From contig NZ_NJFZ01000033.1 in NCBI RefSeq assembly GCF_002270355.1, positions 54,907-118,906 of the forward strand: a stretch of DNA of 64,000 nt, in the 5' to 3' direction. Shown piece after piece: positions 25,561-34,470 of this stretch. Source of the stretch: Flectobacillus sp. BAB-3569. Its GTDB lineage: Bacteria; Bacteroidota; Bacteroidia; Cytophagales; Spirosomataceae. Positions within the stretch are counted from its first letter, which is position 1; each line of letters begins with the position of its first letter. A model generated the notes under the pieces. It worked only from the letters and a program-made list of their open reading frames with translations, was not told the origin of the DNA and ran no database searches. The position numbers were made by a program, and so were the translations under genes.

Positions 25561-27306
25561 CTATAGATTTTTCTTTTTCACTTCATTGATAATGTATTCC
25601 GAAGTACGCATCGAAAGCGCCATGATGGTCCAAGTGGCATTTTTGTCACCCTGCGAAACAAATGGTGCAGCATCAGCAACAAAAAGGTTTTTCACGTCAT
25701 GTGCTTGGCAATGCTTGTTCAATACCGACTTGTTAGGGTCGTTACCCATACGAGCAGTACCCACTTCGTGAATGATTTTTCCTGGGTCTTCCAAACCGTA
25801 GTTTCTGTCGGCGCCTGGTTTTGCTCCCAAAGCGATACCTCCTAATTCATGGATAATTTGCTCGAAAGTATCTTGCATGTGCTTAGCTTGCTTGATTTCT
25901 TGATCACTCCATTTGTAGTGAAAACGAAGCACAGGAATACCATATTTATCAACCACATTCGGGTCAATTTCACAATAATTACTTTCCAAAGGAATAGGCT
26001 CACCACGACCTGCCATACCTACATAGGCACCATAGAAACGACGATAATCGTCTTTCAACGATGCTCCATAACCACCCGCAGCTTTAGTAATACCTTCGCG
26101 AGTAGGGAAGCGACCGTTGATACCTTCGATACCCCAACCGAAGCCATAAGCTGGCATACCCATACCGCCCCAATATTCGATGTGATACCCACGTGCGAAA
26201 TCGAGTTTTTTGTTGTCACCCCACCAAGGTGTGTACACGTGCATACCGCCAACACCGTCTTCGTTGTAACGTTTTCTGTCAAACAAAGTAGGAATAATAG
26301 CAGAGCGAGATGCCCCTGTTGAGTCGTTGATATAACGACCTACAATACCACTAGAGTTGGCTAAACCTTGTGGGAAACGAGCTGATTTTGAGTTGAGTAA
26401 CAAACGAGCCGTTTCACCTGCCGATGCAGCCAAGATAACAATCTTACCCCTAACTGTATGCTCTTGCATATCTAGCGTACTTACGTATGATACACCAGTA
26501 GCCAAACCTGTAGCTGGGTCGGTCAATACCTCACGAGCCATAGCGTAGGTAATCATGGTTAAATTACCCGTTTTGAGCGCTGGCTTAATCAATACCGAGG
26601 AACTTGAGAAATCGGCATACGCTTGACAAGAACGTCCGCATTGGTTACAGTAAAAACACTGTCCACGTTCGTTATTGATAGGTTTCGTCAAAATTGAAAG
26701 GCGCGAAGGGATGGTTGGAATACCCAAGCGTTTGTTACTTTTTTGTAACATCAACTCGTGCAGACGTTGCTTAGGAGGAGGTAAGAAAATACCATCTGGC
26801 TCATTTCTCAAACCTTCAACAGAACCGAAAATACCCACTAAGCGGTCTAGTCTGTCGTAATAAGGCTTCACATCGTCATAACCAATAGGCCAGTCGTCGC
26901 CCAATCCGTCGATACTTTTTCTACGGAAGTCATCTGGTCCAAAACGAAGAGAGATACGTCCCCAGTGGTTGGTACGACCACCCACCATTCTCGAACGGAA
27001 CCAGTCGAATTTTGTTCCTGCTGCACGCGTGTAAGGCTCTCCTTCGATTTCCCAGCCACCATAAGCAGCATCAAAATCACCAAAAGGACGGGTGGTTCCT
27101 GCACCACGGCGCGGAGATTCATACGGCCATTTGAGTTGAGTAATGTTTTTAGGATCGGCAGGGTCGAAGGGCTGACCTGCTTCCAAAACGCAGACTTTTG
27201 CTCCTGCTTTGGTAAGTTCGTGTGCAGCCATACCACCACCAGCACCTGAACCAACAATCACCACGTCGAATACGGTGTTGTTTTCTTTGATTTGAAAATC
27301 AAACAT
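25561..27306 (-). CDS. GMC-family oxidoreductase (flavoprotein subunit)
   Basis: This 581-residue FAD enzyme has the dinucleotide-binding motif GSGAGGGMAAHEL (from Gly19). A Cys-rich stretch (CFYCNQCGRSCQAY, about 230) is usual for this GMC branch. The C-terminal part has the catalytic-His region and the FAD closing segment HEVGTARMGNDPNKSVLN and LFVADAAPFVSQGDKN. GMC enzymes oxidise alcohols or sugars; the gene order with a gluconate-dehydrogenase subunit 3 supports a sugar or sugar-acid substrate. No signal peptide of its own is visible, so it may be exported together with the Tat-tagged partner. Confidence 0.92.
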   Translation of the reverse strand: MFDFQIKENNTVFDVVIVGSGAGGGMAAHELTKAGAKVCVLEAGQPFDPADPKNITQLKWPYESPRRGAGTTRPFGDFDAAYGGWEIEGEPYTRAAGTKFDWFRSRMVGGRTNHWGRISLRFGPDDFRRKSIDGLGDDWPIGYDDVKPYYDRLDRLVGIFGSVEGLRNEPDGIFLPPPKQRLHELMLQKSNKRLGIPTIPSRLSILTKPINNERGQCFYCNQCGRSCQAYADFSSSSVLIKPALKTGNLTMITYAMAREVLTDPATGLATGVSYVSTLDMQEHTVRGKIVILAASAGETARLLLNSKSARFPQGLANSSGIVGRYINDSTGASRSAIIPTLFDRKRYNEDGVGGMHVYTPWWGDNKKLDFARGYHIEYWGGMGMPAYGFGWGIEGINGRFPTREGITKAAGGYGASLKDDYRRFYGAYVGMAGRGEPIPLESNYCEIDPNVVDKYGIPVLRFHYKWSDQEIKQAKHMQDTFEQIIHELGGIALGAKPGADRNYGLEDPGKIIHEVGTARMGNDPNKSVLNKHCQAHDVKNLFVADAAPFVSQGDKNATWTIMALSMRTSEYIINEVKKKNL

Positions 27307-27688
27307 AGTTTTTATAGCTTTTTAGGTAATTATTTCGCTTTGTGATAATCCTTTACTTGATTATCAAATTAAATGTTTTCAAAAATTGGATGAAATCTAA
27401 CCCGAAGGTTAAAGGTTTAAGCGTATAAAATTATGATAGGGGAAATTCTCTTTCAAGCGCTGAGGCAGTTTATACGAAGAATTGGCTCAATTCTATACGG
27501 TCTGTTCATACTTTTTAAAGACAATTTTATCATTCTAATTTTCAATTGCAAAATACGACATTTTATAAAAATTTCTATCCCATATTGTCATATTCCTTTA
27601 ATTCAATGATTTGTGATTTAGTAATTAGAAATGCTTCTGTCTTCGCCTTAGACGCAAAATATTGCGTCTCTACTGGAAAAACATTCAC
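27307..27688. other. Intergenic region upstream of the GMC gene and after GH20
   Basis: This 382-bp AT-rich gap lies between two minus-strand genes. It holds the palindrome at 27651-27673 close to the GH20 stop. I find no exact TAnnTTTG box for the GMC gene and no open frame worth calling. Confidence 0.6.
27651..27673. repeat. GAGACGCAAT-type palindrome, copy 1
   Basis: Arms gacgcaaaat / attgcgtctctac. It is the same inverted repeat as at 42468-42491, 53238-53261 and (diverged) 53981-54002, always between genes, here 16 bp after the GH20 stop. Confidence 0.8.
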
Positions 27689-28879
27689 TCAATAAACAAC
27701 TAACTCATCCACAATCAGCCATGCCTTGGCACCAGCGCCGTATTCGCCTACTGGAATCGTACCTTTATTGATACCGATAACCTTGACAAATCGGGCGGTT
27801 TTGTTTGGTACTTTGACCGAAACCGTATTGATGGCATTTTCTGGAAAATCTTTTACACTACCTACTTTTTCATAAGCTTTACCATCCTCCGAAATCCAAA
27901 ACGAAAGTTCTGTAGGTTCCCACATACGTTGCCAGTGATATTTGAGAACACTGATGCCTATTTCTTTAACACTTTGACTTTTACTTAAATCAACCACTAC
28001 TTCTAAATCTTCACCCTTAAAACCGAGCCACTGACCAGTATTATAACGATGAGTACCGATAATTCCATTGCTCAAAGCATATTGATCTACAGGTATATAA
28101 GGAGCTTGAGGGGTATTTTTGAAAGTAATATTTTTACCCGTTGCCAAATTGACATTCACCCATTGTTCCCAAACCTGTCCATACGCCCCATTTTTATCAA
28201 ATAATTGTGCTTTGATAAGGGTAGGTTTAACAATAGAAAGCCCGTCTTTCCAAATATTAGACTGCGTATTGGGCTGACTACCATCTTCGGTAAAACGAAT
28301 AGTGGCATTTGGTAAAGAACTTGTCAGATAGATAGACTCCGAACCGTTGGTATTGGTTTGAAAGCGAGCCTGAATTTCTTCATATCTCGTAAAATAATGT
28401 ACATTTTGCTGTTGCAATACTTTTTCCTGAATCCTTAACCTTTTGAGAAAATCAGTATAATCTTTCAGTACTTTTGGTGACCAAGCTGTTTCGGCAATCG
28501 CCAAAGCCCTTGGAAAAAGCATATATTCGGCTTGTGCCTCAGATACCAAATATTCCGACCAAGTATTTCCTTGAATTCCTTTGATATAAGTTTGTTCTGT
28601 TGGATTCAATATGGCTGGAATAGGCTCGTAACGATATACCTTTTCAAGAGGCGTAAACCCCGCCGTCGCAATTGGTTCGGATGTTTGTAAAGACTGATAA
28701 TAATCCAAATAATAATGACTTTCTGGACACATTACGACATCATGATGCTGTTGGGCTGCTGCAATACCGCCAGCTTCGCCTTGCCAACTCATTACCGTAG
28801 CTTTTGGACTTAAGCCTCCTTCTAAAATTTCGTCCCAGCCAATTAGGTTTTTACCTTTTGCATTCAGGTATTTTTCCAT
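27689..28879 (-). CDS. GH20 beta-N-acetylhexosaminidase, C-terminal part after frameshift
   Basis: This 396-residue frame holds the last third of the GH20 barrel (NLIGWDEILEGG, TVMSWQGEAGG, GIQGNTWSEYL, FPRALAIAETAWSP). A chitobiase-type C-terminal beta domain (about 180-240) and an F5/8-type carbohydrate-binding domain (about 250-396, QWLGFKGEDLEVVVDL) follow. It cannot be an enzyme alone, because the catalytic Asp-Glu pair is in the other frame. The ATG sits within the CAAAAATG frameshift string, and the frame overlaps the upstream one by 16 bp. Confidence 0.88.
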   Translation of the reverse strand: MEKYLNAKGKNLIGWDEILEGGLSPKATVMSWQGEAGGIAAAQQHHDVVMCPESHYYLDYYQSLQTSEPIATAGFTPLEKVYRYEPIPAILNPTEQTYIKGIQGNTWSEYLVSEAQAEYMLFPRALAIAETAWSPKVLKDYTDFLKRLRIQEKVLQQQNVHYFTRYEEIQARFQTNTNGSESIYLTSSLPNATIRFTEDGSQPNTQSNIWKDGLSIVKPTLIKAQLFDKNGAYGQVWEQWVNVNLATGKNITFKNTPQAPYIPVDQYALSNGIIGTHRYNTGQWLGFKGEDLEVVVDLSKSQSVKEIGISVLKYHWQRMWEPTELSFWISEDGKAYEKVGSVKDFPENAINTVSVKVPNKTARFVKVIGINKGTIPVGEYGAGAKAWLIVDELVVY

Positions 28880-29961
28880 TTTTGGATAAAATAACTTTGT
28901 AATTCATGCTCATCTTTTAGATGATTTTCCTGCATGCGTTTTTGACATTTTGGACAAGTTTTCCAACGCACTTTCGGACATTCATCGCCACCGATATGCA
29001 CGTATTTACTTGGGAACAGGGGCAAGATTTCATCTAAAACATTTTGCAAAAAAGTAAACGTACTATCATTTCCTGCACAAAAAACATCATCGAAAACACC
29101 CCAAAAAGTGGCAGTTTGATAGGGGCCTCCAGAACAACCCAATTGCGGATAGGCTGCTAAAGCCGCCCGTGCATGACCGGGCATCTCAATTTCTGGAATA
29201 ACCGTAATATGACGTTTTTGGGCAAAAGCTACGATTTCTTTTACTTCTTCTTGGGTATAAAAACCACCATAAGGCTTGCCATCGAAGCGATGAGGAGAGT
29301 CTTTTTTATGCCCAATAATGGTTTCGTTTCTATAGGCGGCTACACTTTGTAATTTGGGATAGCGCTTGATTTCAATGCGCCAACCTTGATCTTCGGTAAG
29401 GTGCCAGTGAAAGGTGTTGAATTTGTAAAGCGCCAATAAATCAATGTATTTTTTGAGAAATGTAACTGAGAAAATACGTCGTCCAACGTCTAGGTGCATA
29501 CCTCTGTAACCAAATCTTGGATAGTCTTTGATTTGGACAAAAGGAAGATTGCTTTGTAGGTGAATGAGTTGTAAAAGCGTTTGCGTGCCATAAAAAACAC
29601 CCGCAGCATCATGGCCTATTAGTTTGATACCTGTTGCGCTGATAGAAAGAGAATAACCTTCTTTTTGTACTACATGATTGCTGTCTATTGCTAGAGAAAT
29701 GCCCTTTATTACATTAGGAGTGCTATTTTTTATACTTACAGAACTCGGGCGGATTCGTTGTATTCCTAATCGAAGTAACTGTGCAGTTTCTTGCAAAGCA
29801 GAGTTTTGCAAAGAGATGGTAACATTTTTTTCTAACCTAAAATAACCCTTCGAAATTTGCATTTCAACAGGTTTGGGAATGATAGAAATAGTATTTTGGG
29901 CAGAAGTTTTTCCCAAAAATAAAAAAGCCAAGACAATAGAAAGAAGCGTTTTGGAGCACAT
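28864..29961 (-). CDS. GH20 beta-N-acetylhexosaminidase, N-terminal part before frameshift
   Basis: This 365-residue frame starts with a signal peptide (MCSKTLLSIVLAFLFLGKTSAQ), then the GH20b alpha/beta domain (IIPKPVEMQISKGYF) and most of the barrel: YRGMHLDVGRRIF, FNTFHWHLTEDQGWRIEI, VIPEIEMPGHARAAL and the catalytic pair in HIGGDECPKVRW. It stops within the barrel, after FIQKWKNT. One extra A would give FIQKMEKYLNAKGKNLIGWDE, the normal continuation, and a protein of about 757 residues. The enzyme would remove terminal GlcNAc or GalNAc from glycans. Its gene follows the dipeptidase terminator, so it likely has its own promoter. Confidence 0.9.
   Translation of the reverse strand: MCSKTLLSIVLAFLFLGKTSAQNTISIIPKPVEMQISKGYFRLEKNVTISLQNSALQETAQLLRLGIQRIRPSSVSIKNSTPNVIKGISLAIDSNHVVQKEGYSLSISATGIKLIGHDAAGVFYGTQTLLQLIHLQSNLPFVQIKDYPRFGYRGMHLDVGRRIFSVTFLKKYIDLLALYKFNTFHWHLTEDQGWRIEIKRYPKLQSVAAYRNETIIGHKKDSPHRFDGKPYGGFYTQEEVKEIVAFAQKRHITVIPEIEMPGHARAALAAYPQLGCSGGPYQTATFWGVFDDVFCAGNDSTFTFLQNVLDEILPLFPSKYVHIGGDECPKVRWKTCPKCQKRMQENHLKDEHELQSYFIQKWKNT
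28877..28884 (-). other. Frameshift site, CAAAAATG
   Basis: On the minus strand the first frame reads ATC CAA AAA TGG AAA AAT ACC TGA. With six A it becomes ATC CAA AAA ATG GAA AAA TAC and continues the GH20 barrel. It is the third gene interrupted at this string in the window. Confidence 0.85.
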
Positions 29962-30001
29962 AGTAGTGATGTGTCAATATGGTTGACGAGGTTGTTGTAT
30001 G

Positions 30002-30033
30002 AAAAAAAAGTGCAAGGGTAAAGCCCCTTGCAC
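30002..30033 (-). terminator. Intrinsic terminator after the dipeptidase gene
   Basis: On the minus strand GTGCAAGG...CCTTGCAC is followed directly by eight T. It lies just after the dipeptidase stop and ends the transcript that comes from the permease/fucosidase side. Confidence 0.9.
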
Positions 30034-30036
30034 CTG

Positions 30037-31110
30037 CTATTTCCAAGCATTTCTTAAAAATCTTAACCAGTTACCGTGCATAACCTTCTCGATATCTTCT
30101 TGAGAATAGCCTCTTTTAAGAAGCATATCTGGGATTTTTTGAAGGTCGGCGATGGTTTCCAAATCATAAGGACTTTGCTCTTTTCCAAAAGCCCCATCCA
30201 AATCAGAACCAATACCAATATGGTTGGCATTTCCAGCGATTTGACAAATATGGTCGAGGTGATCGAGCATTACTTCCAGATTACAATTCATGTTTTCTGG
30301 CGTAGATATACCTCTCACCCAATTAGGTACCATCATCCACGCGTCCAACGCACCACCTATTACAGCACCACGATTGATGAGTTCCTTGATTTGTTCGTCG
30401 CTAAATTGGCGATTATGATTTACCAAGCTACGGCAAAGGTTATGGCTTGCCCAAATATTTCCATGAAAATGGTCTAATGCTTCCCAAAAGCTATCATCGC
30501 ATAAGTGTGTAGCATCGAGAATAATATTGAGTCGTTCCATTTCTTTGAGTAAATCGCGCCCCTGAGGTCCTAATCCACCCGTAGCATCTGTACCATTCGC
30601 ATAACGCCCAGGGCCATAATGAGCTGGTCCGATGGCTCTTAAGCCGTATTCGTAGGCTTTGGCTACATGCTCAACCGTTACGATAGAGTCAGCACCTTCC
30701 AAACTTAGGATATAGCCAATTGGCTTCTGTTCGTTTGGAATCGTGGTATCCGACCAAAGGGCAAGGTGTTTTTCTAGGCTAGCCAAATCGTTGATTTGTA
30801 CCATTTCGCCACAAGCTTCCATAGCTTGATACCAAGCCACTTGACCTTGAGTTTGTGCCCACGCTTGTTCGGGCGATGCCCAGCCTGGGAGTGGGTTGTT
30901 GGGCGCAACATATCGTGCGATTTGTGTAGCAACAACCAAACCTACATTTCCTTTGCGTAATTCAGGAAATGCGACAGTACCTTTAGCACGATCGGGCTTA
31001 TCGGAAAGACCTTTTTCTCTTTCACGAATTTCAAATACAGTATTTCTTAAATCTCGATTCCATTCCATAGCATTCATGCTAAGGTCGAGATGGGCATCTA
31101 TAGTGAACAT
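30037..31110 (-). CDS. Membrane dipeptidase (peptidase M19 / renal dipeptidase family)
   Basis: This 357-residue zinc amidohydrolase-fold enzyme has the N-terminal metal motif His7-x-Asp9 (DAHLDLS), the bridging Glu138 in LSLEGADSI, and later histidines in DATHLCDDSFW and NIWASHNLCRSL. The C-terminal IGIGSDLDGAFG is the family's late signature. No signal peptide, so probably cytoplasmic. M19 enzymes cleave dipeptides and tolerate a D residue at the C-terminal side. Here the gene follows a D-threonine aldolase/D-serine dehydratase-like gene and RidA, which supports a role in using D-amino-acid dipeptides (inference). Confidence 0.92.
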   Translation of the reverse strand: MFTIDAHLDLSMNAMEWNRDLRNTVFEIREREKGLSDKPDRAKGTVAFPELRKGNVGLVVATQIARYVAPNNPLPGWASPEQAWAQTQGQVAWYQAMEACGEMVQINDLASLEKHLALWSDTTIPNEQKPIGYILSLEGADSIVTVEHVAKAYEYGLRAIGPAHYGPGRYANGTDATGGLGPQGRDLLKEMERLNIILDATHLCDDSFWEALDHFHGNIWASHNLCRSLVNHNRQFSDEQIKELINRGAVIGGALDAWMMVPNWVRGISTPENMNCNLEVMLDHLDHICQIAGNANHIGIGSDLDGAFGKEQSPYDLETIADLQKIPDMLLKRGYSQEDIEKVMHGNWLRFLRNAWK

Positions 31111-31208
31111 GGGAGTTTAAGGCTAAAGGGGTATCGGCTTTCGGAAATCGGCTATCGGCGTTACCTAAGTTGTTGTAGGAAAATAGCCGAAGGCTGAAAC
31201 CTGAAAGC

Positions 31209-32321
31209 CTAAAGCATTATTTTTCTATCTCTTGCAATAATTTTCCAGTACTTATTGGTAATAAATTGGTTTTCTGCTAGATAGGCTCTTTCGTAAAGAG
31301 CTACCGTTGGACATACATGGATTGGTACGCCATATAAAACTTTACCAATCGGAAAGTCTTGTATATCTGACACTTCCAACACTAAATGCTCTTCACTTTG
31401 CCCGATAAATTGCGCATCGGGAGCATTCAGAAAATGTACTCTTCGGCTCAAGTCGTTTTCGGCAGCGACAGATTTGTGTCCTAAATCAATACAAATTCGG
31501 TTGGTACTCGGATGAGAAATAACTCGACTCAAGACCAAGGCAGCAGGTTCGAAAGCTTGTTCTGGAAAAGCATCCTTATAGCCTTTATCCCAAAGAGGAA
31601 AAGTGCCTGGGCTACATTCTACCTGTGGATTTTGAGCATGAATCGGAAAAGTTGGAGAGCCTCCCGCTACAACTTGAAACGTTTGTCCTTTTTCGGAAAA
31701 GGTTGACACTAAATCAAAGACAGGAATAAAAGCTTTGTGGCAATTTTCAGTTCTCAATGCTAAATCTTGATCTCGAATATGTCCGTCGTAGGCATGAAGT
31801 CCTTTCACCGAAATACCGTTTAATTCAAGCAGTGCATTGATAAGTTCTTCAGCTTTTTGTGGTAAGATACCAGTTCTGTTCATTCCGACGTTGAGGTCGA
31901 TATAAACATCTATCGTTATCTTATGTTGCGTCGCCGCTGTGGCGATGGCTTGTGCAACTGACAAGTCATCGACCAAGCAGGAAAATTGGGTAGTAGTATA
32001 AGTTTGAATTAGGGTTATAAAACGTTGCAACTTCGTAGCCACAGGCTGATACGCCAGCAACACATCAGGTGCTTGACTCATGGCAAGCATTTCGGCTTCG
32101 GCAATGGTAGCACATTTGAATTTAGTAATTCCTTTAGCTAACATCAATGCCGTAACTTCCTGACATTTATGTGTTTTGATATGTGGACGAAGTCGATTAA
32201 CCTCTGGTAGCATGGTTACCAAGGTTTCGATATTTTGAGTGATACGCGATGGATACCACACCAAAGCGGGGGTATCCAAGGTATCTAAATCTTGTAAGTT
32301 GTACCAAGCAGTTTTATCCAT
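31209..32321 (-). CDS. D-threonine aldolase / D-serine dehydratase-like PLP enzyme
   Basis: This 370-residue fold-type III (alanine racemase N-domain) protein has DTPALVWYPSRI at the start and RPHIKTHKC (45-53), where Lys49 should hold PLP. The C-terminal motif HVCP (His335, Cys337) matches the His-Cys metal pair of D-threonine aldolases and eukaryotic-type D-serine dehydratases. It would cleave D-threonine-like substrates or deaminate D-serine in the cytoplasm. The downstream M19 dipeptidase and upstream RidA fit the dehydratase option, because that reaction releases the reactive enamine that RidA removes. The exact activity cannot be fixed from sequence. Confidence 0.88.
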   Translation of the reverse strand: MDKTAWYNLQDLDTLDTPALVWYPSRITQNIETLVTMLPEVNRLRPHIKTHKCQEVTALMLAKGITKFKCATIAEAEMLAMSQAPDVLLAYQPVATKLQRFITLIQTYTTTQFSCLVDDLSVAQAIATAATQHKITIDVYIDLNVGMNRTGILPQKAEELINALLELNGISVKGLHAYDGHIRDQDLALRTENCHKAFIPVFDLVSTFSEKGQTFQVVAGGSPTFPIHAQNPQVECSPGTFPLWDKGYKDAFPEQAFEPAALVLSRVISHPSTNRICIDLGHKSVAAENDLSRRVHFLNAPDAQFIGQSEEHLVLEVSDIQDFPIGKVLYGVPIHVCPTVALYERAYLAENQFITNKYWKIIARDRKIML

Positions 32322-32507
32322 GGTGGATTTTTGATTTTTGATTTCGGATATATTGCTCTGTAAGATTAAAGGAAGTGTAACCCAATTTTTGAATCATATT
32401 TTACAAAAAATTAAGTAGCCTTTTATATTTCCGAAATCAGAAATCCCCAATCAGCAATTGTTTGAAATCTTTCGAACACTACACTTCGCTCATTCATAAT
32501 TCACCAA

Positions 32508-32996
32508 TTATTCGCTTTCTAACTCAAACAAGGCCTCGATTTCGACAGGAATATTGTCTGGCAATGAACCAAAACCTACTGCACTGCGCACACCAATACC
32601 ATTTTCTTCGCCCCAAACTTGCGCAAACAACTCACTGCAACCATTGATAATGTATGGATGTCTTTCGAAAGTATCTACACAATTGACCATACCCAACACT
32701 TTGATTACTCGCTTCACACGGTCGAGACTTCCTAAATGTGTTTGGATGGTTGATAAAATAGTCAAACCCACTTGACGAGCAGCCAATTTGCCTTCTTCCA
32801 TGTCTAACTCACGACCAATGCGTCCAATAATAAGACTTTTGTCATCCTGCACAGGCCCATGACCCGAAACATATAAGTATTTACCGTCGATAAGGTATGG
32901 TTTGTACACGCCCAATGGTAGTGGGGCAGGAGGTAATGAAAGTCCTAATTTTGCAAATGCCTCTGAAGGGGTTAATTGTTCTACCAACTGTTCCAT
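32508..32996 (-). CDS. RidA family protein (enamine/imine deaminase-like)
   Basis: This 162-residue protein has the YjgF/RidA trimeric fold. GKYLYVSGHGPVQDD is the mid-strand signature, and GVRSAVGFGSLPDNIPVEIEALFELE carries the conserved Arg and Glu of the active site. RidA proteins hydrolyse 2-aminoacrylate and related enamines from PLP enzymes to keto acids. The gene lies 186 bp before the D-threonine aldolase/D-serine dehydratase-like gene, a natural source of such enamines. It is of the longer RidA subgroup; activity is inferred from family. Confidence 0.92.
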   Translation of the reverse strand: MEQLVEQLTPSEAFAKLGLSLPPAPLPLGVYKPYLIDGKYLYVSGHGPVQDDKSLIIGRIGRELDMEEGKLAARQVGLTILSTIQTHLGSLDRVKRVIKVLGMVNCVDTFERHPYIINGCSELFAQVWGEENGIGVRSAVGFGSLPDNIPVEIEALFELESE

Positions 32997-33111
32997 AAAA
33001 TAGTTTTTATTGAAAATGTAATATTAATTAAATGTAAAATTCAAAATTGAGTGTAAGTAAATAAGGTTTTTGAGAAAAAACAAGGTTATTAAAGAGTTAA
33101 ATGTCAAGCCT

Positions 33112-34470
33112 CTATTTGGCTCCGTCCAAAGTTGATTGTGTTACTTTGGTATGAGTTAATTTTCTAAACTTCGCATTTTCGATTTTGAGAACCACCGCAT
33201 TGGGCCATTGATTATTGGTATAAAAACGTTGTCCATTCACCGCACTTACCACCAATCCAATAGATGTTGGCGCAACATAAGTGCTAGCATCGAAGCCATC
33301 TTTGTATTCAACCAATTCGCTTTTATAGCCTAGAATCGAAACTTTAGTTTGAGCGTTGCCTTCAAGGTGGGTCAATACCAAGTTTTTGCGAGTGCCATAT
33401 TTCCAATCTTGCCAGTTAGCTCTTCTTACGATAGCATAGATATACTTTTCGTCATTTGACTGTGTGTACCAAACATTATCTTCACGCACAATTGGTAAAG
33501 GTTTTACGGCGTAAATAGCCTCTGAGTTGGCAAAATTCCAAAGGGCTACTTCTTGCAACAAGGCTTCTTGTTCTATCTGAATTTCACCATCTTGTTTTGG
33601 TCCGATGTTCAACAAAAAGTTTCCTCCTTTAGCACGCATTTCAACCAACATATTGATGATTTCTGCACCAGATTTATGTGGGTCATTTGTAGGCTTATAT
33701 TGCCAGTCAGTCCCCATAGTATAGCAAGCCTCCCACGGGCGAGGAAGGGGTTCGTCGGGCGTATTTTGCTCTGGAGTATTCATCAAATCACGTGTAATGA
33801 CCAATTCAGGATTGAGTGTCCAAGCATATTCTCTCAAACCATCACCTGGACCATCGATAAATAGAATGTCGATTTTGCCATATTTGGTCAACAATTCCTT
33901 CAGTTGTTCCTTGTCGTAAGCCATCAAACTAGGGTTTTTGGCAGGAAAATGCTGTGGCAATTGCAAGCGACCAATAGGAATATTGTTTTTATGAAAAAAG
34001 TAAAAATCTTCAGGGGAGAAATACAGACCAATAGCGATACCTTCCTTACGAAAAGCCTCGATGAGTTCTTTGGTAATGTCTCTTTTCAGAGGCGTATTCA
34101 TCACATTGAAAGGCGTAGTTTTGGTATCGAACATACAAAAACCAGAATGGTGTTTTGCGGTAAATACCACATATTTCATGCCCGCCAATTTGGCCATTTT
34201 AGCCCAATCTTCAGGTTTGAATTTGTAGGGGTTAAAGTATTTAGGAAGCTCATTGATGTACTTTTCGACATATTCGGTGGATGCCCCAGCCAAAGAGTGG
34301 CTAATCACTGCGCCGAGTGTAACGTCTACATTCCAGTGGATAAACATGCCAAAGCCAAGGTCTTGAAACCAATTGACTCTGTCAGGATGATTGGTAACTT
34401 GTTGTTTTTGAGCCTTTCCAATTGGTGAAAAACTCAATACGAGTAAAAAAATAACTAATAACTTTTTCAT
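33112..34470 (-). CDS. GH29 alpha-L-fucosidase family, secreted
   Basis: This 452-residue protein has a signal peptide (MKKLLVIFLLVLSFSPIGKAQ), then the GH29 barrel: RVNWFQDLGFGMFIHWN, WAKMAKLAGMKYVVFTAKHHSGFCMFD and GKIDILFIDGPGD, where Asp in FIDG is the expected nucleophile. GGNFLLNIGPKQDGEI follows, then a C-terminal beta domain. It would release fucose from glycans in the periplasm. The length is short but complete. It sits between the GntP permease and RidA genes, an odd mix of glycan and amino-acid functions. Substrate linkage is not readable. Confidence 0.9.
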   Translation of the reverse strand: MKKLLVIFLLVLSFSPIGKAQKQQVTNHPDRVNWFQDLGFGMFIHWNVDVTLGAVISHSLAGASTEYVEKYINELPKYFNPYKFKPEDWAKMAKLAGMKYVVFTAKHHSGFCMFDTKTTPFNVMNTPLKRDITKELIEAFRKEGIAIGLYFSPEDFYFFHKNNIPIGRLQLPQHFPAKNPSLMAYDKEQLKELLTKYGKIDILFIDGPGDGLREYAWTLNPELVITRDLMNTPEQNTPDEPLPRPWEACYTMGTDWQYKPTNDPHKSGAEIINMLVEMRAKGGNFLLNIGPKQDGEIQIEQEALLQEVALWNFANSEAIYAVKPLPIVREDNVWYTQSNDEKYIYAIVRRANWQDWKYGTRKNLVLTHLEGNAQTKVSILGYKSELVEYKDGFDASTYVAPTSIGLVVSAVNGQRFYTNNQWPNAVVLKIENAKFRKLTHTKVTQSTLDGAK

